Position numbers and translations under genes: made by a program. A stretch of 24,032 bases of DNA, taken from UBA3907 sp033810155 (lineage in GTDB: Bacteria; Bacillota; Sulfobacillia; Fermentithermobacillales; Fermentithermobacillaceae). The notes under the pieces were generated by a model. That model saw only the letters and a list, made by a program, of their open reading frames with translations. It did no database searches and was not told the DNA's origin. The DNA is taken from positions 1 to 24,032 of the forward strand of contig JAPXKJ010000019.1 in assembly GCA_033810155.1 (NCBI GenBank), in the 5' to 3' direction. How positions within the stretch are numbered: position 1 is the first letter of the stretch; each line of letters opens with the position of its first letter. This document shows, in pieces, positions 15,869-23,676 of the stretch.

Positions 15869-16704
15869 TAAGCTTTGCCTCCTTTCCGTTTTGACAGAAA
15901 GTACTGAATGTTACCTACTATCACGAAAATCACGATTAGAACGTGGGTTAAACTCTGAGCGTCCATACCTACAGACGCCGTGCCTGGTTTTTCGATCAGC
16001 TGTTCGTATTCTGCCGCTCCTTTCATCCCTGCAATCATTCCGGTCAGTTGCCCTGACTGAAACAAGGGCATGCTTTCCGGGATGCTCACGGCAAAACATG
16101 CACCGGTTACAGGTACCCCGAGCGGAACGCCGATCATCTTTACGTATACTGAAAGTCCTTCACCAAGGGACCCGATTGAAGCTGCAAGCGCTACGTCTCG
16201 CAAAGATTTCACTTCTTGCATAAGTGGCATCGTTTCGAGCCGATTTCCGTAGAAGTCAACCCCATTTGCTGCGCTTATAATATCTACGCCCATAGCTTCG
16301 AAAAACACGTTACCGGATCCTTTGTAGCCCAGGTTAACCCAATCTTTGCCATATTCCTTATCGGGGTAGTCAACCAGGACTACATCCATAGCCCTTTGGA
16401 TCAGGCTGCCCGATTCGGTCGTTATTCCGGCGCAGAGCACTCTTATGTTTCTGGAAAAACAATGTCTGATCAAAGCGATGGCTGCGGGCTCCATTTCCGC
16501 CAGTGACGATGCGTAGTAATCGAAGCCTACGTACACCGTCTTTCCGGGAGGAATGGTTTCAACGAAGTCGTAGAGAACCTTGGTTTCCTTGCTAATTGGG
16601 ATGGGCAGTCCTATAGGAGAAATGATCGCGTATGCTACACACGCTATTATTAGGATGTAAAGGACATAGTCCATCAATCGACCGCTGGATGTGCTTGTGT
16701 TCAT
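15868..16704 (-). CDS. Membrane-anchored alpha/beta-domain protein of unknown function (second pair)
   Basis: A 278-residue protein, function unknown. One N-terminal membrane helix (about 11-31), a soluble middle with alternating strands and helices (56-165: strand TVYVGFDYY, helix AEMEPAAIALIRHCF, strand NIRVLCAGI, and so on), a Gly-rich hydrophobic stretch (175-232), and a C-terminal helix (252-270) ending KRKGGKA. It looks related to the 17355-18131 product: both have a GK/GR-[PT]-V strand, a helix, and then a second hydrophobic strand at matching spacing, and both end in a membrane helix. AAAGGAGG (16713-16720) overlaps the stop of the preceding gene and fixes the ATG. The partner membrane protein is downstream with a 1-base overlap. 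No catalytic motif was recognised. Confidence 0.8.
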   Translation of the reverse strand: MNTSTSSGRLMDYVLYILIIACVAYAIISPIGLPIPISKETKVLYDFVETIPPGKTVYVGFDYYASSLAEMEPAAIALIRHCFSRNIRVLCAGITTESGSLIQRAMDVVLVDYPDKEYGKDWVNLGYKGSGNVFFEAMGVDIISAANGVDFYGNRLETMPLMQEVKSLRDVALAASIGSLGEGLSVYVKMIGVPLGVPVTGACFAVSIPESMPLFQSGQLTGMIAGMKGAAEYEQLIEKPGTASVGMDAQSLTHVLIVIFVIVGNIQYFLSKRKGGKA

Positions 16705-16719
16705 ACTCCACCCCTCCTT

Positions 16720-17337
16720 TTACTCTGTACCTAAGTGTCTTCTTTCTATTCCGAGCAGAATCCTTAAAGCCTGAGACACGGCACCTATTGATGCTCCCAA
16801 AATGATTCCCCTCATACCTGCGGTGTTCGGAACATCCAGTATCCAGCTAGACGCTTTGGGAATCGCACCCGATATGACCGCTCCTATGGGGGCCTGCCCC
16901 AACATGACTATTACCCCTGCGATCAAGAGCAATGTGGATTCAAAGTTCTTAGCTCGGAAAGCCCGGTAAGAGGCCGAGCCAATGTAAAAAACCAATATGG
17001 AGTACATGGTTCCGTCAAGAGGTACGATAATATTGTTATAGATATAACCTAGGCCGGGGCCCTGATGGCCTCCGAAGATTCCAACGCCCATAGTTACGTA
17101 TACGCACACTAGGAGAAGGATGCTTCTCCAATACATGGGTCGCTTCAGGGAGATATTTTTCGTGTGAATACGGGTGAGGTTGATTACGCCCAACATGCAT
17201 CCTACGGCCCCGATTATGAGAAACCAGTTGTCCAATGTGGATTTGACGGTAGTTGCAATGGGAATCGTAAAATAGTAGGCGATGGCGTAGATCATCCCTG
17301 AACAGAACGTTATAGCTAGCGGGATTTCTCGTTTCAA
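16720..17337 (-). CDS. Polytopic membrane protein of unknown function (first pair)
   Basis: A 205-residue membrane protein, not recognised. Roughly six hydrophobic segments (about 6-27, 37-54, 72-92, 104-124, 135-152, 173-194) with a basic loop (about 55-68: LTRIHTKNISLKRP) after the second, and a C-terminal GASIGAVSQALRILLGIERR. The start is a TTG at 17337: GGGAGGAGG is 7 bases upstream, and everything further upstream in the open frame (to 17643) is a shadow of the preceding gene, being full of Arg/Cys and low in hydrophobic character. Separated by 17 bp from the upstream gene and 15 bp from the downstream gene. Similar in length and layout to the 15251-15868 product. Confidence 0.82.
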   Translation of the reverse strand: MKREIPLAITFCSGMIYAIAYYFTIPIATTVKSTLDNWFLIIGAVGCMLGVINLTRIHTKNISLKRPMYWRSILLLVCVYVTMGVGIFGGHQGPGLGYIYNNIIVPLDGTMYSILVFYIGSASYRAFRAKNFESTLLLIAGVIVMLGQAPIGAVISGAIPKASSWILDVPNTAGMRGIILGASIGAVSQALRILLGIERRHLGTE

Positions 17338-17354
17338 GACTATTCCTCCTCCCT

Positions 17355-18131
17355 TTAGATTTTGAGCAGGTCTACAAGAAAACTGTTTCCGCTGAACATA
17401 AATACAGATCCTACGATCATTACGGCTATCATGGCTATCTTCACGAAGTCGGCTACGATGAGACTGGCAACCAAAACAGGCTCTTCGGAGATATAGGCAG
17501 AAGCTGCGTATATCTCTTCGCCGATAAGGCAGTAGTCGCACGCTGCCACAAAGAAGGGGATTTGGTGGGTGTTGGCGGTGCCTGCAATCTGTATCGCGCC
17601 GATCTCGTAGCCTGTCTGCGCAAAGATTAGGGATTCTGCCCAAAAGGCGCCTATCGCGATATTTGTGGCGATCCTTTCTCTTCGCATGATTCCGGTCACC
17701 CCTGTGGCGTAACCAAACTGGTTATCGGTTAGAAACCTTATATTGTCGGGATTGAAAGCATCAGGTCTGTTTTCGACCATGTAGGCATTTTTCACTATTT
17801 CCTCTGACAGCACTTGTACCAGTACCTTGTTGTTGCTGACGATTAAAGGGATATCATTTCTAGCGCATTTTCTGGCCACATAGTCCAAAATGGCCATTGA
17901 AGCCATGGTTTGGGCTTCATTTACGTCACTGATACCTGGGGAGAAGTGGACCGGTCTGCCCATCTCAGTGGCCCTTCCAATGGCCTCATCCAACGCGTCA
18001 AGGCCGCTTACGCGTCTTATCGAAGGAACCTTTTTGCCCGTCTTGGCGCGGTTGATATAGAGAATGAGAACTACACAAAACGCTAGTTGGGTTACAAAAG
18101 CCATAATCTGTCCTTCGGCAATGATCTTCAA
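17355..18131 (-). CDS. Membrane-anchored protein, DUF6754-like (first pair)
   Basis: A 258-residue protein. N-terminal membrane helix (about 8-26), a soluble alpha/beta domain (about 40-215) with segments GRPVHFSPGISDVNEAQTMA, IPLIVSNNKVLVQVLSEEI, GTANTHQIPFFVAACDYCLI and GEEIYAASAYISEEP, and a C-terminal hydrophobic region (about 218-247). I recall such sequences being grouped as DUF6754, a family without a known function, but cannot confirm it here. The frame is open upstream to an ATG at 18245, but a strong AAAGGAGG sits 6 bases before the TTG at 18131 and the preceding 38 residues are not conserved-looking, so TTG is chosen. First gene of the four-gene operon; its position ahead of three membrane partners suggests a shared complex. 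Confidence 0.82.
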   Translation of the reverse strand: MKIIAEGQIMAFVTQLAFCVVLILYINRAKTGKKVPSIRRVSGLDALDEAIGRATEMGRPVHFSPGISDVNEAQTMASMAILDYVARKCARNDIPLIVSNNKVLVQVLSEEIVKNAYMVENRPDAFNPDNIRFLTDNQFGYATGVTGIMRRERIATNIAIGAFWAESLIFAQTGYEIGAIQIAGTANTHQIPFFVAACDYCLIGEEIYAASAYISEEPVLVASLIVADFVKIAMIAVMIVGSVFMFSGNSFLVDLLKI

Positions 18132-18237
18132 GTTTATCCTCCTTTCATGTCCCGGAATCTGTAATATACCCTCACACTGATAAATGTAGCCCATATGTTC
18201 TGCTGGGAATTTGGAGATTGTTTTCACGTAAAGGCGA

Positions 18238-18252
18238 ACTCTCATTGAGAGT
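18238..18252. repeat. Perfect palindromic repeat, possible operator
   Basis: ACTCTCA-T-TGAGAGT, 7-bp arms around one base, in the region upstream of the four-gene membrane operon, about 107 bp before its start. Typical size and symmetry for a dimeric repressor site. No second copy was noticed in the window. Confidence 0.4.
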
Positions 18253-18473
18253 GACTAGGATTCAGGCACCTCCTTCGTATGAGGCTTAGGGCCGGTATTC
18301 ATATTCCGAAACCAATTTCCGTCGCGCTATTGGTTCGAATGAATAAAGAGCCAATTTGAAGTGGTGAAATGAGAATCCGGTGAAATGAACCTTGTAACGC
18401 TAATTCTATGTGGGGCGCCTGTTTTCCTGCTAAAATTGAAAGGTAGGTTCATAAATATGCAGCATGAGGCCTG

Positions 18474-18502
18474 TCTACATATACGTGTGCATTGCATATA
18501 GA
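18474..18502 (+). promoter_or_regulatory. Candidate promoter for the serine hydrolase gene
   Basis: TCTACA (18474-18479) and TATAGA (18497-18502) with a 17-bp spacer, four of six matches each to the consensus boxes. It would start RNA near 18509, compatible with either the ATG at 18533 or the TTG at 18644. By eye only. Confidence 0.35.
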
Positions 18503-18643
18503 TTTATTCTGCAATATGCCTAAGGTGATTAAATGTCCGGTGAGGTTCAGGCCCGGGATCTTGTGAGGCAGGATTTTGCTTTTCATTGCGATAATATGTT
18601 AGAGGCAAGATTTGAGGTGAGTAATCGAAATGGAGGAATTTTA

Positions 18644-20086
18644 TTGTCAGAAAGAATCATTGGACACTTTAACCAGGGTGCTTTTGAATCTTTTGTCGAT
18701 GAGATGATGCACATACATAAGGTCCCCGGCGTATGCGTGGGAATAGTGTATAAAGGCGATGTGGTGTATGTAAAAGGATTTGGTTACAGAGATTTGGAGA
18801 ACAACCTACCTGTAAGCGGAAACACTGTGTTCGGGATTGCATCGGTTACGAAATCTTTCACTGCCCTTGCAGTAAACCAACTATCTGAAAAGGGGCTGCT
18901 ATCTATAGAGGAGCCTGTAAGAAAGTACCTGCCGGGTTTCAGTGTGCCTGATCCGCACTTTTGCGGGGAAATAAGCATACACAACTTTTTAACCCACACG
19001 TCAGGGATCCCACCTTTGCCCTCGCTCAACTACGCCATTTTGGAAAGTACCCAGCCTGACGAGGCCGAGGAACCTGAAATCGCCGGGTATGACCAGTGCC
19101 ACAGACGTTTCAGTTTCAAAGACGTAGACGGTCTCCTTGAGTTCATAGCTACGTACGAGTACGAGCTTTTGGGTGCTCCTGGTGAGTTTTTGAGCTATTC
19201 AAACGACTGTTTTGGCCTCTTAGGCTCGATAATCGAAAAAACTTCAGGCGAAACCTATGAGGATTATCTTCAAGAGCATATTTTGGGACCTTTGGACATG
19301 GAGCATACGACCACCAGGCTTGACAAACTGAAAGAGTTTGATGAGGTTACCCGCCTTTACTACAAAGATAGTGACAATAACCTATGCGTTTCAGATAATT
19401 GGCAGGTAGCCCCGGCTTTTACTGCCTGTGGGTTCCTCAAATCATCGGTTTTTGACCTTTTGCCATATGTTAACCTCTATATCAATCGAGGCCGAGCAAA
19501 TTCTTCTCAGATCGTTTCTCCAACTTCGGTCGGAAGAATGATTACACCCTACTACCCTTACAATCCAGATCAATGGTACGGGTATGGTTTCACTGTAAGG
19601 CCTGACTATTACGGGGTAACCTTGGTGCAACATAGCGGTTCTTTGAAAGGAGTGGCTTCGAACATAGGCTACGTTCCTGAAAAAGACCTAGGCGTCGTGG
19701 TCCTCTCGAACATGACAGGATTTCCTGCGAGCAAAGTCTGGCTGGGCGCAGTCAATTTGTGCCTTGGACTCGATGTTGGGACGCCGATAACTGAGAAAAC
19801 CGTAGTTTCTCAGCCTGAAGCCAGGCTGCTTAAGTTTGTGGGGACTTACCGTTCAGGTGAAGGCGCCTGTATTAGGATCCACATGGTTGGAGACGAGCTT
19901 AAGGCAACTATAGATTCTAAGACCTACCCAGTAGAGCCGACCGGACCAGATACTGCAGTTATAGTCATAGAGGGAGTGGATAACTTCATCAAACTACTTA
20001 CTGATTGCGATGGCACGGTTTGGGCTTTGAGATATGGTTCCCGAATAATACTAAAGGCAGAAGATGATCCTTACGTTTCATGTTGA
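18644..20086 (+). CDS. Serine beta-lactamase-like hydrolase (class C / esterase family)
   Basis: A 480-residue penicillin-binding-protein fold hydrolase. The nucleophile motif SVTK is at residues 67-70, YSN at 185-187 and HSGS (in place of KTG) at 330-333, the usual set for class C-like esterases and peptidases. After residue about 395 there is a small extra domain (about 85 residues, beta-rich by eye) of the kind appended to many such proteins. No signal peptide is visible, so it should be cytoplasmic, unlike true beta-lactamases; a role on peptides, esters or cell-wall fragments is more likely than drug resistance. Start: TTG at 18644 with GGAGG (18632-18636) and a family-like N-terminus. 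An ATG at 18533 with AAGGTGAT just upstream would add 37 unrelated-looking residues and remains possible. Single gene. Confidence 0.88.
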   Translation: MSERIIGHFNQGAFESFVDEMMHIHKVPGVCVGIVYKGDVVYVKGFGYRDLENNLPVSGNTVFGIASVTKSFTALAVNQLSEKGLLSIEEPVRKYLPGFSVPDPHFCGEISIHNFLTHTSGIPPLPSLNYAILESTQPDEAEEPEIAGYDQCHRRFSFKDVDGLLEFIATYEYELLGAPGEFLSYSNDCFGLLGSIIEKTSGETYEDYLQEHILGPLDMEHTTTRLDKLKEFDEVTRLYYKDSDNNLCVSDNWQVAPAFTACGFLKSSVFDLLPYVNLYINRGRANSSQIVSPTSVGRMITPYYPYNPDQWYGYGFTVRPDYYGVTLVQHSGSLKGVASNIGYVPEKDLGVVVLSNMTGFPASKVWLGAVNLCLGLDVGTPITEKTVVSQPEARLLKFVGTYRSGEGACIRIHMVGDELKATIDSKTYPVEPTGPDTAVIVIEGVDNFIKLLTDCDGTVWALRYGSRIILKAEDDPYVSC

Positions 20087-20089
20087 CCT

Positions 20090-20148
20090 AAAAAAACGAT
20101 TGCCGGTGGCTTGCGCCGAGGTAAAACAAACCCTTTGCAGGCCACCGG
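20090..20148 (-). terminator. Terminator between serine hydrolase and hisC
   Basis: An 8-bp perfect stem (CCGGTGGC 20103-20110 with GCCACCGG 20141-20148), a 30-base loop, and seven A's at 20090-20096, which read as a T-run on the minus strand, the side that serves hisC. The plus side has only TTCTTCT, so plus-strand termination would be weaker. The loop is long and the T-run begins six bases after the stem, which lowers confidence. Confidence 0.55.
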
Positions 20149-20162
20149 TTCTTCTGTTGAGA

Positions 20163-21257
20163 TCATTGCTCCATGATGCGCCTTATTTCTTCGAGGAAAA
20201 GGCTGTTTTCCTCAGGCGTGCCTACCGAGACTCTAAGGCAGTTTTTGAGGGATGGCTTATGGGAGTAGCTCCTTATTCCTATCCCAGAGCGTGACTTAAG
20301 CCCTTCCATTACGGTTTCTGCCGGCTTCTCGGTGCGAAAAAGTATGAAATTCGTGTCTGAACGGAAAGGTTCAATTCCCTTTATCCGCAAAAGTCCCTCA
20401 AAGAGTCTGTTTCTTTCTTTTATAGTGTATTCTATGATGTCTTGCCTGTATTCTTGGTTTTCCAAAGCTACTTGAGCGACCGTTAGCGATAGCGAATTCA
20501 TGTTAAAGGCGTCTCTTACCTTGTTAATCTCGTACGCCAATTCCGGTGAAGTGACAGCATACCCCACTCTTACGCCTGCAAGACCGTATGATTTGGAAAA
20601 GGTCCTCATTATTATCACGTGTGGATACTTCTTAAGCATGTAAAAAGCGTTATTCTCAGCAAAATCCCAATACGCCTCATCTATTGCGACTACCATCTCG
20701 CTAGATTTCACTATAGATTCGATTTCAGACATAGGAAACGAGTTTCCTGTAGGGTTATTGGGGTTGCAGAGAAACAAAATGCCTAAGGGACCTGTATCGC
20801 CCGACGGATCGGAAGCTTGGGATGGCAGGTTTGTCTCTCTCATAAGGGCTGCGACGTCCAACTGGAATCCGTCAAGCAATGGCACCCCTACAAACTGAAC
20901 ACCTTGGGCGATCGCGCATCCTTTGTACGAATCAAAGGTAGGAACAGGAGCAACTACTTTCCCGCCTACTCCAAACGCTTTGACGCACAGGCTAATGATC
21001 TCATCGAGTCCATTTCCTAGGACTATCATTTGTGGTTCTACCCCTAGATGCGAAGCGAGAGAATTCCTGAACTCGTCCATGTGTTGTGCAGGGTAGCGGT
21101 TAAAACCTATATCCAGAAGACGTTTCATTGCGATTTCTTTTAACTTAAAAGGAAAATCAAACGGGCATTCGTTTGCGTTTAGCCTGACTTTGTATTCGTA
21201 GAAAACCTCGCTAAAGGGCTTCATCTTATTCAAGTCTTCTCTAAAGCGGATAGGCAC
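20163..21257 (-). CDS. hisC: Histidinol-phosphate aminotransferase-like PLP enzyme
   Basis: A 364-residue fold-type I aminotransferase of the HisC group. NANECP near the N-terminus, NPNNPTG at 165-171, DEAYWDF at 193-199 and SKSYGLAGVRVGY with the PLP lysine Lys222 are all visible. HisC converts imidazole acetol phosphate to histidinol phosphate; related enzymes also act on aromatic amino acids or threonine phosphate. No other his gene is nearby, so its pathway is open. Start: GTG at 21257 is preceded by TGAGGTGA (21273-21266) and gives a normal HisC N-terminus; the ATG at 21305 lacks a ribosome binding site. A terminator lies about 15 bp beyond the stop. It is 71 bp downstream of sfsA on the same strand and may be co-transcribed. 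Confidence 0.88.
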   Translation of the reverse strand: MPIRFREDLNKMKPFSEVFYEYKVRLNANECPFDFPFKLKEIAMKRLLDIGFNRYPAQHMDEFRNSLASHLGVEPQMIVLGNGLDEIISLCVKAFGVGGKVVAPVPTFDSYKGCAIAQGVQFVGVPLLDGFQLDVAALMRETNLPSQASDPSGDTGPLGILFLCNPNNPTGNSFPMSEIESIVKSSEMVVAIDEAYWDFAENNAFYMLKKYPHVIIMRTFSKSYGLAGVRVGYAVTSPELAYEINKVRDAFNMNSLSLTVAQVALENQEYRQDIIEYTIKERNRLFEGLLRIKGIEPFRSDTNFILFRTEKPAETVMEGLKSRSGIGIRSYSHKPSLKNCLRVSVGTPEENSLFLEEIRRIMEQ

Positions 21258-21328
21258 TTGGCATTTCACCTCACATTTGGTTCTATGGATGTACTCGGTC
21301 GACATCTAACGACGCTGCGGTGGATTTC

Positions 21329-22204
21329 CTAAGGCACATGCTTGACATATGGGATCGGTTGCGGATCGAGCCTCAATTCTTTTGGCGAAGCGATGCACCT
21401 TACTGCCATCACTTTTACTCCGGCTTCCTGGGCTTCATCTAAAGAGGCCGCAAATTCAGGGTCCATTTCTCTATGTGCTGTGACTTTCGTTATATCTTCC
21501 CTTTGGGCAATAAACATAACTCCTGTGCTCATCCGTGGTGAGGATAATGCGGCGAGCTCTCCGACGTGCCTGGCGCCTCGCTTTGTAGGTGCGTCAGGAA
21601 AAAGCCCTATTCCATCTATGCATAGGTTGACCGATTTTACTTCAACCAAGAATGGCCGACATTTGGGGCCCATGAGCAGGAAGTCAAAGCGGCTTGTAGG
21701 CGCTTTCTTTGCGGCCGAAGCTCCTTGCTTGCCCGATGGCCTGAATCCTCCTTGCGAAGAATCTTCATTATGCTCCGGGTCTATAAGGTCTATCGCACGT
21801 TCTAAGGTCACTTCTCTTTGGATTTGCGTGTAACCTGAGAATTCTCGAAGAACTCCCTTTCGCAAGGCGACCTCAAATATGTCGTTGGGGTATCTTGTGT
21901 CTACACACACCCATATATCTTCGAATGCTGCGAGCACTAGGTCATACGCTGTCTTTCGGGTAGACTTCTTTGCCTTCGAAATGGGGTTTATGTGCCTAAC
22001 CATTACCTTGTTGCCTGAAAAGAGTAGTTCCTCGAGTCTACCCGGATCAGAAACGTGAGCCTCTACGATCTTGCCGTTTACATTTACCACCGCTAGAAAC
22101 CTGTTTGGCCTAGAAATGAGTGTTCCTAGATGTAGATCGCCAAAAGGGATAGAGACAATGCTATCTTCGGTAGAGACAGATGTCCTGATAAGCGGTGATT
22201 CCAT
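21329..22204 (-). CDS. sfsA: SfsA family protein with an internal insert
   Basis: A 291-residue member of the SfsA family (sugar fermentation stimulation protein; predicted DNA-binding OB-fold plus a nuclease-like domain, exact role unknown). Visible family segments: RPNRFLAVV, VSDPGRLEELL, SRFDFLL (171-177), LVEVKSVNL (187-195), FPDAPTKRGARHVGEL (202-217). It is about 50 residues longer than the usual 230-240; residues about 138-169 (rich in S, G, K, A) look like an inserted flexible loop. The frame is open to 22333, but GGAGG (22216-22212) 7 bases before the ATG at 22204 fixes the start. Divergent from an MFS transporter gene; upstream of hisC on the same strand. Confidence 0.92.
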   Translation of the reverse strand: MESPLIRTSVSTEDSIVSIPFGDLHLGTLISRPNRFLAVVNVNGKIVEAHVSDPGRLEELLFSGNKVMVRHINPISKAKKSTRKTAYDLVLAAFEDIWVCVDTRYPNDIFEVALRKGVLREFSGYTQIQREVTLERAIDLIDPEHNEDSSQGGFRPSGKQGASAAKKAPTSRFDFLLMGPKCRPFLVEVKSVNLCIDGIGLFPDAPTKRGARHVGELAALSSPRMSTGVMFIAQREDITKVTAHREMDPEFAASLDEAQEAGVKVMAVRCIASPKELRLDPQPIPYVKHVP

Positions 22205-22289
22205 AGTTTTGCCTCCATATCCATGTCTGGATCCATTTTGGCGTTTCACGAGGTACTTTTCTACAAGCGTAGGGGATGTTCCTTTAGAT

Positions 22290-22320
22290 TTGGATTTTTC
22301 GCTACCATCTATCGTATAAT
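22290..22320 (+). promoter_or_regulatory. Candidate promoter of the MFS transporter gene
   Basis: A perfect TATAAT (22315-22320) with a weak TTGGAT (22290-22295) 19 bp upstream. RNA would start near 22327, which supports a translation start at 22376 over the TTG at 22334. Confidence 0.45.
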
Positions 22321-22375
22321 CTGAAGATGGCACTTGTGGGAGATTACGTTGGGTCTAGATGGGGTGTGTGTAGAA

Positions 22376-23587
22376 ATGGTAGAAGCCGAATACTCGCCTG
22401 AGGCTCGAAAAGTGCGGATCGGGCTTTCATCGCTATATTTTCTTACATATCTATCTCTGGGTGTGTATTGGACCTATGGAAACATATACTTTAGAGGTCA
22501 GGGTCTTTCGGTTTCAGAGATTGGCGTGTTGAACGCAGTGTACTATGCTGTAGCGATTTTGGGGCACCCTTTCTTCGGGCTAATATATGATAGGGTATCT
22601 AACAAGTACAGGGTCATAGCTTTTACCTCAATTCTTGCGTCAGTGTCTGCTTTTTTGGTTCCTTTTCAGACAAGCATGCTTTTACGAGTAGTCGTCTATG
22701 GATCCTTTTCGTTGTTCCTTTCAAGTCTTATGCCTCTTTTGGATGCATGGACTTTGATATGGTGCCACGAGGGAGATCATCCGTTTGAAAGGATCAGGCT
22801 CTGGGGTTCTTTTGGGTATCTTTTTTCGTCAGTGCTTGGTGGCACGTTGCTCGAGCGTCTCGATCTCGTATGGGCATACTTCACTCCGTCTTTGGTGCTC
22901 GGCCTGATTTGTCTGGCTGTGCTCGTATTCCATAAAACCGGAAGCTTGCCGTCGAAGGAGACATCACGTCCTTTGTCCCAATCTTCAGGTGGAACTAGGG
23001 AACTCAGAGATGTGATCCGAAGCGGTCCTTTTCTGCGCCTTGTGGCTATTAGTTTTCTCTATAGAATTGCTCTAACCGGTCCAATGAGCCTTTTGACCGT
23101 TTATTTAGACCATAACGGGTTGAGTGCAGTGCAAATCGGCTATGCAATGATAATAGGCGGCCTGAGCGAAATGTTTGTCATAATCTGGAACCAGAAACTC
23201 TTCGAATATACGAGCGGTGATACATTGCTTGCAGTTTCTATGCTTTCTTCTGGGGTGAGATGGGTATTTCTAATCTCGGCTAAGAACCCTGTTGGCCTTT
23301 TGGCTACGCAAATCTTCGAGGGCTTAAACTATATGCTCTTTTATCTGGTTGCTGTTCAAAAGGTGACTAGTTTGTTTCCCAAAGAACTTGCGGGAGCAGG
23401 GCAGACCATTTTCGGCTCAGTGTTTTACGGATTAGGCCCTGTTATTGGTTCGCTTGCTTCGGGTATTATGGTAGATAGGATGGGATTTGAACGATCCTTT
23501 GGGTTATTTTCGCTTTTATGCTTCCTTGTGGGCTTGGTTCACATTATTACTACTAAGTATCTAGCTGACAAGAGCAATAAAGGATAG
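22376..23587 (+). CDS. Major facilitator superfamily transporter (LacY-like / MFS_1-like)
   Basis: A 403-residue transporter with about 12 membrane segments. The loop between helices 2 and 3 has GLIYDRVSNKYR (motif A-like), and WGSFGYLFSSVLGG lies in the region of helix 5; layout resembles the LacY/nucleoside-symporter branch of MFS. Substrate unknown. The frame opens at a TTG at 22334, but the ATG at 22376 is preferred because GGGGTG lies about 10 bases upstream and a TATAAT is centred at 22318. Divergent from sfsA; a DUF554-like gene follows 89 bp later. Confidence 0.87.
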   Translation: MVEAEYSPEARKVRIGLSSLYFLTYLSLGVYWTYGNIYFRGQGLSVSEIGVLNAVYYAVAILGHPFFGLIYDRVSNKYRVIAFTSILASVSAFLVPFQTSMLLRVVVYGSFSLFLSSLMPLLDAWTLIWCHEGDHPFERIRLWGSFGYLFSSVLGGTLLERLDLVWAYFTPSLVLGLICLAVLVFHKTGSLPSKETSRPLSQSSGGTRELRDVIRSGPFLRLVAISFLYRIALTGPMSLLTVYLDHNGLSAVQIGYAMIIGGLSEMFVIIWNQKLFEYTSGDTLLAVSMLSSGVRWVFLISAKNPVGLLATQIFEGLNYMLFYLVAVQKVTSLFPKELAGAGQTIFGSVFYGLGPVIGSLASGIMVDRMGFERSFGLFSLLCFLVGLVHIITTKYLADKSNKG

Positions 23588-23676
23588 ACTTAAAAAGGAC
23601 TTATGAGAAAACTACGGGGCGAGGATTTCTTGCGCTGATGTGGAATTTCTGTTGTCTGGGCACGTAGAGAGGGCGA

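Larger units (their letters stand above)
18132..18643. other. Regulatory region between the divergent membrane operon and serine hydrolase
   Basis: About 0.5 kb without a convincing gene. It holds a 7-bp perfect palindromic repeat (18238-18252), a minus-strand Shine-Dalgarno-like AAGGAGGTG (18275-18267) with no start at a usable distance, a plus-strand 14-codon frame (18457-18501) behind AAAGGTAGG, and a candidate plus promoter (18474-18502). The ATG-started extension of the serine hydrolase frame (18533-18643) overlaps its right end. Confidence 0.5.

Noticed and set aside
17338..17643. N-terminal extension of the membrane protein at 16720
   Set aside because: It is in another frame of the preceding gene, is rich in Arg and Cys unlike a membrane protein, and GGGAGGAGG before the TTG at 17337 marks the real start.
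18132..18245. ATG-started extension of the 17355-18131 gene
   Set aside because: AAAGGAGG directly before the TTG at 18131 and the lack of a usable ribosome binding site at 18245 favour the shorter form.
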